A model generated the notes under the pieces. It saw nothing but the letters and a program-made list of their open reading frames with translations, had not been told where the DNA came from and did not search any database. From NCBI GenBank assembly GCA_022496805.1, contig CM040102.1:2557501-2621500 (forward strand): 64,000 nucleotides of DNA, read 5' to 3'. The translations under genes and the position numbers were made by a program. This stretch comes from Pohlia nutans. Taxonomy: Eukaryota > Streptophyta > Bryopsida > Bryales > Mniaceae. Below are positions 1 to 11,318 of the stretch, in pieces; positions within the stretch are counted from its first letter, which is position 1; the number at the start of each line of letters is the position of its first letter.

Positions 1-720
1 ACTCGCGTGGGAGCGAAGTCGGTAGTCAATGTCGACCGTTGGGTCGGGATAATGTATTCGGTTGGCATTAATGCTGTCAGACCATACACCAATTGGAATG
101 GTGTGTGACCCGTGACAACCTTGTATGCCGTCCGGTAAGCGAAGAGGACCGTGTGGAGCTGTAAGTCCCAGTCGGTTCGATTCTTGTTGATTAGCTTCTA
201 GAGCATCCGGACTATGACCTTGTTGGTCGACTTGGCTTGGCCGTTGCCTTGCGGGTAGTATGTCGTTGAAGTTGTGTGTCGGAGTAAAAAATGCTCGGTG
301 AGAGTGTGAACCGTGCTATTAATAAAATGGGCACCTTGGTCGCTTACTAGGTGAAGTGGACATCCAAACCGGGTAAGGATTGCCTCATACAGGAACTATG
401 CGGTTTCCCTGGCGATGTTTCCTCGGAGAGCTGTAGCCTCGACCCATTTGGTGGCATAGTCGGTAGCTACCAAAATGTATCGACAAGCTGTATGTCGGGT
501 CTTCTTGACGGGGCCTATGAAGTCGAGTCGCCACTTCATAAAAGGTTCCGCGGGTAGTTGGGTGACGAGCTTGGAGGAGACTGTCTTGGGTAAGCCGCGT
601 GTCATCTGGCATTCATGACACGACTGGCAGTACCGCACAGCGTCTTGGTGTAGAGTCCGCCACCAGTAGCCTGCGTCTAGTATTTTTCGGACAGTGATGT
701 CATGAGAAAAATGTCCTCCA
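1..720 (-). pseudogene. Integrase of the Ty3/gypsy element, truncated by window edge
   Basis: Downstream of RNase H on the minus strand lies an HHCC zinc-binding region ([18 protein letters not shown] then CQSCHEC), followed by the catalytic core. The first aspartate is in DFIGPV. An in-frame TAG at 396-398 follows, and the same frame then resumes with FLYEAILTRFGCPLHLVSDQGAHF (second aspartate). The third catalytic residue, normally the glutamate of GQAE, is lysine (codon at 231-233). A further in-frame TAG lies near 200. The C-terminal part and 3' LTR are beyond position 1. Confidence 0.88.
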
Positions 721-999
721 ACGTTGCCTTTGTGTAATTCTTGGAGGATTGTTGTAGGCTGACTGCCGGTCAGGACTTGTCGGAGCTGGTGGTCCTTGCC
801 GAGTCGGTACAGTTGGCCGTCGAGTATTTGGCACGGGATGGCTTTCTGAGCTATTCGCTTGCGAGCCTCCTTCGTCATGTGGGCTGGAAAGGTCCCGGTA
901 GTCAAGTAGTTGACTATCGGGTGTAGGCAGTCGGGTTCGGTGGAAAAGAGCTGCGCGTCGACTGTCTGGTCGGGTATGCCTATGGCTGGCTCGGCCCAT

Positions 1000-1498
1000 T
1001 CATTTCTTGATAATGCGTCGGCTACTCCATGCGTTTTTCCTGGTTTATAAACCATAGTGAAGTCGAATTCAAGAAAAAGTAGTAGCCAGCGTGCCAATCG
1101 ACCCGATACTTGGGGTTTGTTAATCAAGTACTGGAGCGCTAGGTGGTCGACATAGAAGACAAACTTATTACCGAGGAGGTAATGACGGAATTTGTTGATG
1201 GCGTACACCATTGCGAGGGCTTCCTTCTCGGTTGTTTTATAGTTCTTCTCTGCTTTGTTGAATAGTCGGGAAGCGTAGGCTATCGGCTGGTCGATGTTGC
1301 TAATCGGGTTCTGTGTTAGCATCGCCTGACTGCTATATCAGATGCGTCTGTGTGTATGTGGAAGTCGAGGGACCAGTTGACTCCGATCAGGATTGGTGCA
1401 GTCTGGTATCGATCCTCGATGATCTGATATGATGTCGCGCAAGCCGGTGTCCAGTCGAACGGTTCGCCTTTCCTGGTCAGCTTGGTGATGGGCTCCAT
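1000..1498 (-). pseudogene. RNase H domain of the Ty3/gypsy element
   Basis: The segment [14 protein letters not shown] (minus strand, about 1330-1370) is the first catalytic strand of gypsy RNase H. A frameshift near 1316-1322 moves the frame to [29 protein letters not shown], with the second acidic residue. It continues through the [14 protein letters not shown] strand and the conserved [16 protein letters not shown] at the domain end. The break in the middle and the dead RT upstream make it a pseudogene. Confidence 0.88.
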
Positions 1499-1525
1499 GA
1501 TGGCTGCATAATTTTTGATGAAGCA

Positions 1526-2524
1526 TCAATGGAACTGGGCTAGTCCGTTAAACGTCTGAATGGCTTTGACGTCTTTCGGTGGTGGCATGTCGACTAGGGC
1601 TTGGATCTTCTTTGGATATGGAAACTTGCCTTCCCGCCCTACAATGTAGCCTAAAATTACACCAGAAGGGACATAGAAGATACACTTTTCTGGGTTGAGG
1701 CTTACCCCGTACTGTCGACATCGGTCAAAGACTAGTCTGAGCTTCGGTAGGTGGAAGTCGATGTCGCTGTAGACACTGAAATTGTCTAGGAAGAGCTTCA
1801 TGAAGTCGCCCAGGTACTCTTTGAAGATTTGGTTGACAATGCGCTGGTAGGTAGGCGGGGCGTTCTTCAATCCGAACGGCATCACGACCCATACATACGT
1901 GCCCCACTCGGTGATGAAAGCGGTTTTGGGGCGGTCGGTCGGGTGGATCAGTACCTGGTGGTAGCCTGAGAAGCAGTCGATGAAGGAGTAGGCTTCATAG
2001 CCTATAACTGCGTCGAGTACTTCATCCGTGAACGGGAGGGGGTACGGGTCTTTCTTGGTTGCCGCATTAAGTCGACGGAAATCTACGCATATCCGTAGTT
2101 TCCCATTCTTTTTGGGAACCACGACTATTGGTGATAGCCATGTAGCCTGGTCGACTGGCGCAATGAACCCTGCCTTTAAATGCTGCTCCAAGTCGTCCTT
2201 CACGGCTTGTGCATAGTTCGGGTTCATGCGGTAGCGTGCCTGGTGACTAGGCGAGATGGTCGGGTCGAGCTCGATCCGATGAATCGCTATGTGTTCCGGT
2301 ATGCCTCGCAGATCTTCGTAAGAGAAAGCAAAGATATCTATGAACTCCTTGAATAGGGATTCGGCACTGGCTCTGAGACTAGGGCTCAGATTCGCGCTCA
2401 GCTTCAACATCTTGGGGTCGGGAGAGGTACCGACGTTGATATGGTCGAGTCGATCCTCTTCATTGTGATTCCAATGGGCAATGTCCATAAATCTCAGCTT
2501 GTCTTGTATTGGTGTCTCGTCCAC
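1526..2524 (-). pseudogene. Reverse transcriptase domain of the Ty3/gypsy element
   Basis: A 332-residue open segment on the minus strand shows the ordered gypsy RT motifs: YRMNPNYAQAVKDDLEQHLKAGFI, SPIVVVPKKNGKLRICVDFR, FSGYHQVLIHPTDRPKTAF and MPFGLKNAPPTYQRIV. The catalytic box should be Y/F-x-D-D but reads FLDN (AAT codon at 1781-1783), which removes one metal-binding aspartate. The thumb continues through LNPEKCIF and ends at AIQTFNGLAQFH. The start of RNase H follows after a stop and frame change near 1500-1530. Confidence 0.93.
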
Positions 2525-2546
2525 TAATATTGTTCCTGGTGTATGT

Positions 2547-3323
2547 TTAATACCCTAGTGTATGTTTAATACCCTGGTGTATAGTAGGACTAGCCGTCGT
2601 AGTCGATTCTGTCCTAGTCTGGTCGACTGTCGACTCCGTAGCTAGGAGGTTCCAGTCAATTGTGCCCAATGTATAGAGGGTCGGGTCGGAGGCCATCAAG
2701 ATTTCCTCCTCCTCATCGGTGATGCCTTCCGCGAAGTTGTAACATACTAGCGCATGTGGTGTAACCGCCTCGTATCTTAACTGTCGATTGATCTTGACGG
2801 TCTTGACGGTGCCGTTACCCATAATCTGCACCTCGTTGTTGCCCCAGTCGTGTATGACTTTGGCGTGTCGAAGCCAGGGTCGACCGAGTAACAGTCGGTA
2901 GTCTGACTTGACTGTCAAGCAGTTGATGACTTTAAGAGTGACTATGTAGGGGATGCCATGAATATGAATTTTGACATCCCTGATCAATCCTTTGGGCCGT
3001 GTTATGGTGCCATTTGCCATCTTGAGGTTGAATGCTGCAGGTGAAAGCTTGGATAGTCCCAATCGTCGTCGTTCGTCTTTGGTGATCACATTGACGCCAG
3101 ATCCGCCATCGATCAGAACGTCGTCTATCATGTTTTTTCCGACTGAGATTGTGATTACCGGCATGTATTTGTCGATTACTGCTGCAACGGCGATCGTCAC
3201 CTTCTCCGTAGTCGAGTAGGGTGAGTCTGGAGTCAACCCTGAGTCTAGATGAGTCATTCGATCCCGAACAAGTGTGTTGAGGGTCGGTGATAACTGTAGT
3301 AAGTCGCCGATGGGCACCTGCAA
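2547..3323 (-). pseudogene. Retroviral-type aspartic protease segment
   Basis: A 258-residue open segment on the minus strand contains VLIDGGSGVNVI. This is the active-site loop of gypsy proteases (D-S/T-G class), here in the DGGS form found in many plant gypsy elements. It is followed by a second hydrophobic strand region and LLLGRPWLRHAKVIHDW, the conserved ILGRPWL motif near the end of the protease domain. It would cleave the Gag-Pol polyprotein. The segment itself has no internal stop, but it is separated from RT by a stop near 2540. At 2545-2580 a short direct repeat (GTATGTTTAATACCCT twice) sits at the junction. Confidence 0.85.
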
Positions 3324-3461
3324 TTTGCAGTCTTGCAGTTGATCGAGGATCTGCTGTTGGACGGTGCCAAATGCGATGATGCCCTGGTCAACTGCGGCTA
3401 AAGTCAGTTGGGCTGGGTCGTCTCGAGGGGTGATCGTTTGTTGCGGTAATGCATCCGCGTC

Positions 3462-5816
3462 TCAGTCGAGTGAGGGCGAGTCCTCAGTCGACTTTGGGTC
3501 TTTAGTAGAAGTCGTGTTTTCCAACTCGGCTTGGAGTTGACAAACTTCCTGCATCATTTGATCACGTAGTATTTCCTGGGTAGTCCAGTCAATCGTCTCC
3601 GTGGTCACATCAGGAGTCGACTGGTCGGAGGTCGACTGGCTTCTGGTAATCGCTGCGACCGTCAGGACACCAACTGTAGTGTTTGGTGGTTCTTCAATGA
3701 CTACTGACAACGTGTTGGGCTTGTTCTCGATCTGTTGATTAAGGAATTTGACGGCCTTCAAATCCTTCAGCATGGGGCACATGTCTGTCGAGTGGTCCAG
3801 GGTCTTGCAAAGAGAACAAGGGAATATTCGTCGTGGTGTGCCATCCTGGGGCGGTCGACCCCTTGATTCAGATGTAGTCGACATTGGTGTGGCTGCTGCT
3901 ACTGGGACTGTTGCATTACCCTCTGCACGCCTTTTGCTAGTCTCGCTCTAAGGGTTGAGCCAGCAATCGCGTTTGAGATGGCCTGGCTTCTTGCATCGGT
4001 TGCAAAATGCTCGTTTGGTAGTCTCGGCTCGTTCGGTGGTAGAGGTCGAGTCAGGTTCCTTGGGTAGTCTGCTTTCTGCTAGCTTGGCTAATTTTTCTTG
4101 GCTTGGGCTAGTATCGATTTGGGTAGTCTGACTGTGGCTACCTGCAGATACTTCAACAAACCAGCGCGGAAATTGCTTAGTAGGATATTATCAGCCGAAA
4201 GGACCTCAAACTGGCTGGCGAGTTTCATCATCCGCTCGTAGTAATCGTCAACCGACTCTTTGGCATCTTGTTTCATACTGCGGAAACCTAGGTAAGCTTG
4301 GTCGTCATTGTTGATATCCTGGTAGCGGTGTTTGAATGCATCGAGAATGCCGTGTAAGTCTTGGTGTGGGTAGGACATTCGTTGAGTCGAGAACCAATTA
4401 TAGTTGGCCGCATCGACTAGCGAATTTCCAAATAACGCTATAGTCATAGCCGCATCCATTTCACTATTCAAAGTAAGGGCATTGAGAAATCGATGAACAT
4501 GAGTAATGGCTCACTTACCTTCCTTATAGATGGGCATGGCTACCAGTTTCCGAGCAATCGTTTGAGTCGGGAGTGTTGCTGCTGGGTAGAAAGGCTGCTG
4601 AATCTGGGCTGTAGGTGCCGAATAGTCCATCGACCGAGGGTTGTATAGTGCACATTGTTCTAGAAGGTGACCATAGGAACCACAAGATGCACACATGGGT
4701 ATGGTAGGTTGGTACTAGTTGACAGCCGGTAGGACTGATGGCTGGAAAGCTATCGGTCGACTATAAGGGTTTTGTGGTAGACGCCTGGTATAGGCCTCTG
4801 AAAACGATGGTTGGTTGATAGGTTGAATTATAGGAATGCCTATTGCGGGCTGGTTTTGGTAACTAGGTGGTAGGCTAGTCCGAGGGATCGACACTCTGGG
4901 AGTGTTGGTTTGAGCTACCCTCGACTAATCTAGGTGTAGAATATTCGGCTCATGAGTATGAGTGCGAATATTCGGGAGAGTGGGTCGAGTTACAACCTGG
5001 TCGACTCGTTGGTTAGATTGATAGATCTGTCAGATTCTATCGACTAGGTCAGTCTCGAAGTCGTCTGGACCAGTCGGATAGTCGGATACTAGTTGTCGGT
5101 TCTAGGTGTCCCTGGTCGACTATTCATTTGACCAGGAGAACTGGGTTCCTGGTGAAAGGTAGTCAACTAGTCCGGTCGACTTTGTTGAGATTCCGAGTGT
5201 AGTTGCTCAGACGTCGGGTTCTGGCTTGATAAGAGACCGGCAAGGCGGGAGTCTAATTCGTTCCTACTATGACGTAGTTGATTTATCTCTATCGTTGATG
5301 CGAAATGATGGGAGGGTCGGTAGCGTACCTTACTAGTCTTTGATACGCACTGGAAGGTCGTTCCGGTAAGTCGAGTAGGTCGTCGGGGACCCTTCGTGGA
5401 GAAGACGGGTTGGACATCGTCTGGAACGCCACAGTTGGGCGGGTAAACTGATGAGTCGTGGTATACATGGTCGGTACTATAGCTAGGGGTCGGATCGGGA
5501 GAGTTGAGATGCCTCGTCCCATTGGTACAGAAGTTTCGTGAAAAATGGTACCTTCCCGGGTATCCATCATTCCTTGTGTGAACTCCATGTAGTGTTGTAA
5601 GGATGGGTCGGTAGAGGTCGATGCTACGACTTGCCGCCGAATCTCGTATGTCGGTCGGGGATCCATGCCCGTGGTAGTATCGTGTACTACTGTCAGTGGG
5701 GTGGTCGCCGACGGCAAATTTCGCCACTCTCCGTGAAAACGGGGATTAGAGAGCTGGTCGGCAGTTACCTCTAGTGGTAAGGGCAAACCGGTAGCTCGTG
5801 TACACGGTCGTTCCAT
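3462..5816 (-). pseudogene. gag: gag region of the Ty3/gypsy element
   Basis: Broken open segments on the minus strand carry gag features. At 4088-4471 a capsid-like helical segment contains the NNDDQAYLGFRSMKQ stretch. Three CX2CX4HX4C zinc knuckles are visible: CASCGSYGHLLEQC near 4655-4696, CNRCKKPGHLKRDC near 3970-4010, and CSLCKTLDHSTDMC near 3770-3825. The N-terminal part (5167-5816) is low-complexity Pro/Thr/Arg-rich and open in two overlapping frames. Stops and frameshifts separate the segments, so no full gag can be made. Three knuckles is more than the usual one or two and may reflect a long gag of the Tat-like type; that placement is inference. Confidence 0.75.
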
Positions 5817-6211
5817 ACTGGTGACGCGGCAGTTATCCGATCTAGATCTGGATTTGGATCTGAGATTTAGATCTGGATCTGCTAGGTAGGTCGGGCTCTG
5901 AGATCCGTTTGGCTAGTCTTTTGTGTTGGCCTAGTCGGTTGCTCTTTGGCACCGTAAGCCTTGTTCACAGACTGCTCTTACAGATTCCTGGTCAGTAGCA
6001 TTATCGACTATTGACTACCCTGGCCGACTGTCACACACAATGATCTCCGAGGCTCTATACGGCTACTCGGGCTCTGGATTTTTCTTAAGACTATGGTGTT
6101 CGTGTAGGAAGCAGATGGCTGCTATTTCTCAGGGACGTATAGCGCCTAGTGATAGTCGACAGGATCGACTACTGACTAGCCCAACAGAAAGTCTGGTTTC
6201 TGAGCTGAACT

Positions 6212-6227
6212 TTGCATGGTCGCCAAA
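6212..6227 (-). promoter_or_regulatory. Probable primer-binding site
   Basis: On the minus strand the bases just after the LTR end read TTTGGCGACCATGC. A TGG start two bases from the LTR is the normal place for the tRNA primer site. The start resembles the TGGCGAC sites of Tat/Ogre-type gypsy elements, but the priming tRNA was not identified. Confidence 0.5.
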
Positions 6228-6772
6228 TGTTAACGGGGTTTTTCTAGGAACCGACCTTAAACGAATGAGACTACTCCTCACAAGACTACTTTACTCTAGA
6301 CTAGTCAATAGAGATTGAGAGGAGTAGTAAGAGGTTTCTAACGAACAAGAACGTACTGTCGACTAGGAAAGAGCACCAATATGCTAGTAAGTCGGCTCCT
6401 GCATATCCACAGACTACTGCAACTAACCAAGATGCAACCACAAAGAGCGATACAAGAGCAGGAAATGATACTACTACAGCAGTAGTCTAACATACTAGTG
6501 CACACATGAAGGTTTACAACAAGAATGAAGTACAACTGAGGCTGCCTGTAAAGAAGATGTACAAAATGTATAGCAACAACTCTCTCAACGAGAGAGAAAG
6601 TACATATAGGAGACTGGTCTGACAGTGTGTCAAACTGGTCGACCGGAATATTCGGGTCGACCAGTCTGTACCAGCCTGTACTACCGGGTATCGCCTGCCG
6701 AGTCTATTCCTGCCGGGTATAGACTAGCCTACTCTTAGCCTAAGGGAATATCCAACGAATATTCAGTTAACA
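6228..6772 (-). repeat. 5' LTR of the Ty3/gypsy element
   Basis: The segment is bounded by TGTTAAC at 6228 and GTTAACA ending at 6772, the TG...CA inverted termini expected of an LTR of 545 bp. Immediately inside it on the minus strand comes TTTGGCGACCATGC (6214-6227), which fits a primer-binding site (TGG plus a tRNA 3' end complement) two bases after the LTR. The second LTR lies outside the window, so the boundary rests on termini and primer site only. Confidence 0.75.
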
Positions 6773-7065
6773 TTGCCCTCCCTCTGAGCTAAGTACACTC
6801 TTGTGGACTTTAGTCTACCCCGATAGGCGACTAGGGAAAATGGTCACGAGGAATGACAAAATTACCCGCGGTCGAGACGTCTGTGAGCAGTCGACTCGAA
6901 CTATGGTCGGCTCGTCACTGGTTGACATCGCTGGAGTCCTGGGTCATGATGGGTGAGTGGATATCTGAAGGCATCCCTGAAAAGTCGAACCCAAGAGAGT
7001 GTGGTGAAGGGACTGCGGGTGAGTCGACTGCTGATGGTGTGTGTGCTGTCGTCGTCTGGTCATAA
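6773..7065. other. GTCGAC-rich flank of the gypsy element, origin unclear
   Basis: The stretch just outside the LTR keeps the same base habits as the gypsy element (repeated GTCGAC and ACTGGTCG words) up to about 7065, where the sequence abruptly becomes AT-rich. It may be the remnant of a related element into which this one inserted. The open frame at 6853-7065 shows no recognisable domain and is not called as a gene. Confidence 0.3.
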
Positions 7066-8314
7066 GTTGCTAAGATTTATGCCTTTTTAGAAGCACCAAT
7101 TTATATAATTGAAAGCAAGTACTAGATAAAATGAACAATGAAAATGAGATGAAGTCTAATGAATATTCAAAGATGTTATTGGAATTCTAATTTTAGCCAA
7201 TCAATATGAAATTTATGAAATAATGATTATTTTGTACAATGAATTTAAAAGTTTATAACTCATGAATTATATATTTAGTTATTTATGATGAATTTTTTAA
7301 TCCATTTTGATAGAATTAATTCAAAATTCATATTTTAGAATTAGTCATTATATGTCTTTGCAAAATTGAGGAATTATCATGTGTTTTTCCAACCAATTAC
7401 AAGTTTGACAATTTTATAGACTATTTCAGGCACCTTCACTACCAGCATTTTTTTATTGTTTTATAGAATTTATCAAAAACCATGGTTTGTGGATTAAATT
7501 CATTAATTTATATTCAATATACAACAAATGTTTAATTTTTTATTTTGACAAGCTTTCACTACATTTACAAAAATATGGATTTTAAAATAAAATTATGTCT
7601 CTCGCAATTCTAGTATGCAACTAGGTATTTCTATAAGAGAACTCTACATCTATTGAAAGAAGTTGGTTGAACAAAACTACCACAACAACAATTGAGTTCT
7701 TAAAAGTCCAAAGGACTTGCTAGAATCCAAACTGCAATTGAAAGTCCCACTCATCTCTTACTACTATGTTGTTTATTGGTTTAATCATTCAATTGCGTCC
7801 CTCCTACTCCCCCCTATACTAAGATTGTACAGAACATAAAAAGGTGCACTTACCAAAATTACCTACATTACCATTTTTTGTGTTGCTTAACTTTTTTTTG
7901 GAACTTTAATTAGTCATTAGGTAGAACGTTGACCAAGCTGCTAAAAAGCTACCGTACATTGGGTGAGTTTTCAACCCCCAGTAAAAAGACCCCACAAGAA
8001 TGGGTTCCCTTGTAAAAACCCTAAATCAACCGGCTTTCCGTTATGCCTTTTGGACATGAAAACCAATGACCAAAGGTTGCTTGCCTCTCATGCATCTTCT
8101 TGCTCAAATTAAAAGTTCAATACATCCTCCTCTCTCCGGATTCATGTGTCCTTTTTGCATTCTCATGTGGTTCATTTCTTGTCTGTTTTATTCGATCTTC
8201 CACAGAGGAATTCTGGAGCCACCTTGGAAAGTCTTGACACAACTTTGGTATGGGAAAAGCCGGGAGAATCATCTGCAGGAAAAGCTTGCAATCACAGGTA
8301 AAGCCAAACCCTAA
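7066..8314. other. AT-rich intergenic stretch, no gene seen
   Basis: No open frame with recognisable domain content, RNA gene or terminal repeat was found. Around 8040-8297 composition is more even. A good splice-donor context (CAG/GTAAAG at 8297/8298) may end a 5' untranslated exon of the small gene at 9020. Confidence 0.5.
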
Positions 8315-8912
8315 TTTAACCCCTAAATTGGAAAAAAGAAACCCAATTTTGGGCTCCCGTTTTGAGTAGGTCTTACGTAGACTTCCTTTAATTTGCTCAA
8401 TTTTTTTTATCAACAAATGCAATGTTCCAACGATGTAAACTTTGGTACTATTTGAATTATATTTTTCACAATATGATTGATCGAATTTGTCATTTTAATC
8501 CCGAGCGTCCATGCTCACCAAAATGGTCACTATGTTTATTGAAACAGTTTTGCATAGGTCCAATTTGGATTTCCTCTTGTTCAAATTCATTTGTTTTCTA
8601 ATCAACAATCTTCACTAGCTCTAGTGATATAAAAATTGATCCCATGTGAATAAGTTTTTCACAATATGATCAATTGAATTTTTCATTTCAAAACTATGAA
8701 TCCTTGGCCCTTTTTACAAGTTAGCATTGGTCCTTTTAAGGGTTTTTATCCCGAAAGGAGAAAGAAGCCCAAGTGGACTTTCTTCAGTTCAAATTTCTTT
8801 GTTTCTTGACCAACACATGGAATCAATATTCTTCACTGATTCTGATGAAATTTTGGGTCTATTTGAATTATATTTTCAGCTATATGATCAATTGAATCGT
8901 TCATTCTAAATC
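8315..8912. mobile_element. Cluster of degenerate TTAA-type (piggyBac-like) MITE copies
   Basis: Three partial copies of the roughly 230-bp family found in the lipase introns lie in tandem, at about 8315-8510, 8540-8720 and 8723-8912. Each carries the family's inner words, such as TTTGAATTATATTTTTCACA and ATGATCAATTGAAT. The first begins TTTAACCCCTAAATTGG, matching the family terminus. Ends are worn, so individual boundaries are approximate. Confidence 0.6.
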
Positions 8913-9019
8913 CTTGGTAATATATCAATTCTAGAAATTTGCAAAAGAAGCATGATTTCATCACTGTAAGTAATGTGTTGCGGTTGTGCAGATTGTAAGG
9001 ATTTGAAGAAGGCTTGAGA

Positions 9020-9274
9020 ATGAAATACAGGCCTTCTGTGGTAGGCCGAGCAGCTGCAGTGACCACGGTCACTTTTGTGTCCAAAGTAGCAACAGCATTC
9101 TGCTCTGCAAGTCAAGTTGGCACTGCTGCCGCTGCTGTTGCCGCCACAGCTGCTGCAGCAGCTGCTTCTTCTACTTCTGGTGCACAGAAAAAATCAGAGC
9201 CTGCTAAGCCTGGACAAAAACCAAAACCCACACGATTAAGATCTGGTGAAGGAAAGAATATGAAGGAAGCTTAA
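9020..9274 (+). CDS. Possible small alanine-rich protein of 84 residues
   Basis: The frame from ATG 9020 encodes MKYRPSVVGRAAAV... with a long Ala/Thr-rich middle and a Lys/Pro-rich tail (KPGQKPKPTRLRSGEGK). An in-frame TAA lies 24 bases upstream at 8996, and the likely acceptor TTGTGCAG ends at 8990. The CDS may therefore be the second exon of a transcript whose first, untranslated exon ends at 8297 with CAG/GTAAAG; the intron would hold the MITE cluster. Its stop codon sits directly before a TTAA-flanked MITE (the stop TAA overlaps the TTAA). No family is recognised and the function is unknown. GC content is well above its AT-rich surroundings, which favours a real exon, but low complexity could equally explain the open frame. 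Confidence 0.35.
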   Translation: MKYRPSVVGRAAAVTTVTFVSKVATAFCSASQVGTAAAAVAATAAAAAASSTSGAQKKSEPAKPGQKPKPTRLRSGEGKNMKEA

Positions 9275-9499
9275 CCCTTGAAGGGCTCATGGGGATAGTA
9301 GATACGTTGATGTATATTTAACATTTGTTGTAAATAGAAAGTTTCAAATTGAAACCCCAATAGCTCATTAAAATCATGTTGATGTGAATTTTAACTTCAC
9401 TTTTGACCTTAAACCCATAGGAGGTATGGAACCATATCAAATACAATAGAATATTGTTGTATAATACTAGTCGGAAAGGGCTCTCTAGACCTTTAAGGG
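9275..9499. mobile_element. TTAA-flanked MITE with CCCTT...AAGGG ends
   Basis: TTAA at 9271-9274 and 9500-9503 brackets 225 bp whose ends read CCCTTGAAGGGC and CCTTTAAGGG. TTAA duplications plus CCC termini are the piggyBac signature. The interior differs from the lipase-intron family, so this is a second subfamily with the same ends. Confidence 0.55.
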
Positions 9500-9503
9500 T
9501 TAA

Positions 9504-11318
9504 TTCCAAAAGTTCTTAATACAAAATAATCAAAATAAAATAGTACACAACTTATCCTAGCTATTTAGTTTGGGAAGTATTGATTATATTATAATGTTAT
9601 TACATGAGATGATCATACAAGAATTTTGGGCCCTATTTGACAGAGACATGTTAGTTTACACCAAATTTATGTCAATTTTGATGAAAGACATTGACTTTCA
9701 TAGTCCATGCCCCTCAGTAGCTTGTCATTGACATAAATTTTGGTACTCTGTCATTTGGCTTGTCGATCCCTCTTTACCAAGCACATGGACAAATAGCTTT
9801 GTAATGCTTGTGGACAGGTCATCCATCATGGATTTGATATTTCATCCACCACAAACTTCATTCAATCATATATTTGGAAAGGTGATTTTTTCTCTCAATC
9901 TACAATCTGGGTAACTCAGATTGACCGTTCTGTTAAAAAGAAAATATTAACCAACACTAGAGTTATTTGTAAAGTCCCTCAAAACCCTTCTTTTTGACCT
10001 GTAATTTGGAAAGGACACGATCAGTATGATCTCACTGTAGGCCCAGAATAGAACACTCGATAGATTGAAATTTTTATTCATAAAAATTTGGAGGGAGGGA
10101 GAAGAATTGGGTAGTGGGTGGGACCGTGAGGAGGAGTGGTGTCATATTGATGACGACCAGCTCTGGTCCATGAAAAAAGGAGGACAAAAGACCAGATGCC
10201 TTTACAAATAACTCTACTATGTGATGTAAATATTTTTTTTAACTTATTTATTTGAGTCAATAAATCCCTTTGAAGACAAATGTGTTCACACCTACGTGTG
10301 TATATGGGCATGTTTACTCTCTCTTGTACACTTTGATTCAAATAATATATGGGATTCAGGGCCTCATTTTGTAGAGCCTTGAACGATTGCAAACTATTAC
10401 TCACCACATCCATAACTCACATCCATAACTGATTAGAAAATTGGAAATGAATTGAACAAACGTTTTTTTCCAAAAAATAGGGTTAAGGACATGCTCCAAA
10501 AGTAGAACAACTAGATCAATTCATGTGCCAAAAACAAATATTCATTTCAATTTCGACAACAGTACATGTACGTTATAAAAGAATTAAGGAATTGCGCACA
10601 AAAACTCTAATCAATTTGTAATATTGACAATGCTAAAGTTTGCACTAACACAAGAAATACATGAATTTAGTAATCCTCACCATAGCATTTAATAGCATGC
10701 ACTGTCCCTGCCTTGGCTCTAGAGAAGATGGAGTGGAATATTCTACACCTAACCGTAATTCATCCGTAGCTAAGTGGACAGGTAGAGGCTCAAGGTGATG
10801 AGAAGAGTGCATGAAAGAAAGGCAATAGACATGTACTAGGCTATTGACTAATATGATTGAAGTGATTTCTAAATAAGCCCCACGACACTATAGATAGCTC
10901 CGCCCAGAATGCAGAAAAAAATAAAAATTAATTACCTCTCCAATTTTGTTCTACTGCCAATTGTGAATATTTCCTTTGTCTCGTACTAAGATTTTTCATT
11001 TCCTTCCACATTTTTCCCATAATAAGCTTCCTCTTTGCTCAAATTATTACTTGTATTGGCTCAAGGTCCTCACCATTGTACTTTGGGTTCATAGCATTAG
11101 ATTGCTTCAATCATCTACTTTGATGGTTGATGTAGGTTAAGATGGAACAAATTGATATATCATAATGGACTTCAATACCCTAAATAAAATTGAATAACCT
11201 CAAAGTTCAGTCAAAATACACTCACACATTGATAAACTTTGTTACCTAATTTGCTTCGCTAGAATGGAAGTCCGCACTTTGTAAGCTTGCAGAAGAAGTT
11301 TCCGACGACATACTGTTC
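9504..11318. other. AT-rich intergenic stretch, no gene seen
   Basis: Only short shadow frames occur. No coding segment, RNA gene or bounded repeat could be supported. Confidence 0.5.

Larger units (their letters stand above)
1..6772 (-). mobile_element. Decayed Ty3/gypsy LTR retrotransposon (5' LTR to integrase; 3' end outside window)
   Basis: On the minus strand the order is LTR (6228-6772), primer site, gag with zinc knuckles, aspartic protease, reverse transcriptase, RNase H and integrase, which is the Ty3/gypsy order. The internal region is unusually rich in GTCGAC-type words. Several lesions show that this copy is dead: the RT box YLDD reads FLDN, the integrase glutamate reads Lys, and in-frame stops and frameshifts lie in gag, RNase H and integrase. 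The 3' LTR lies beyond position 1, so the element's target duplication cannot be tested. Confidence 0.93.

Noticed and set aside
6040..6318. Plus-strand ORF of 92 codons
   Set aside because: It runs across the primer site and LTR of the gypsy element and shows no domain.
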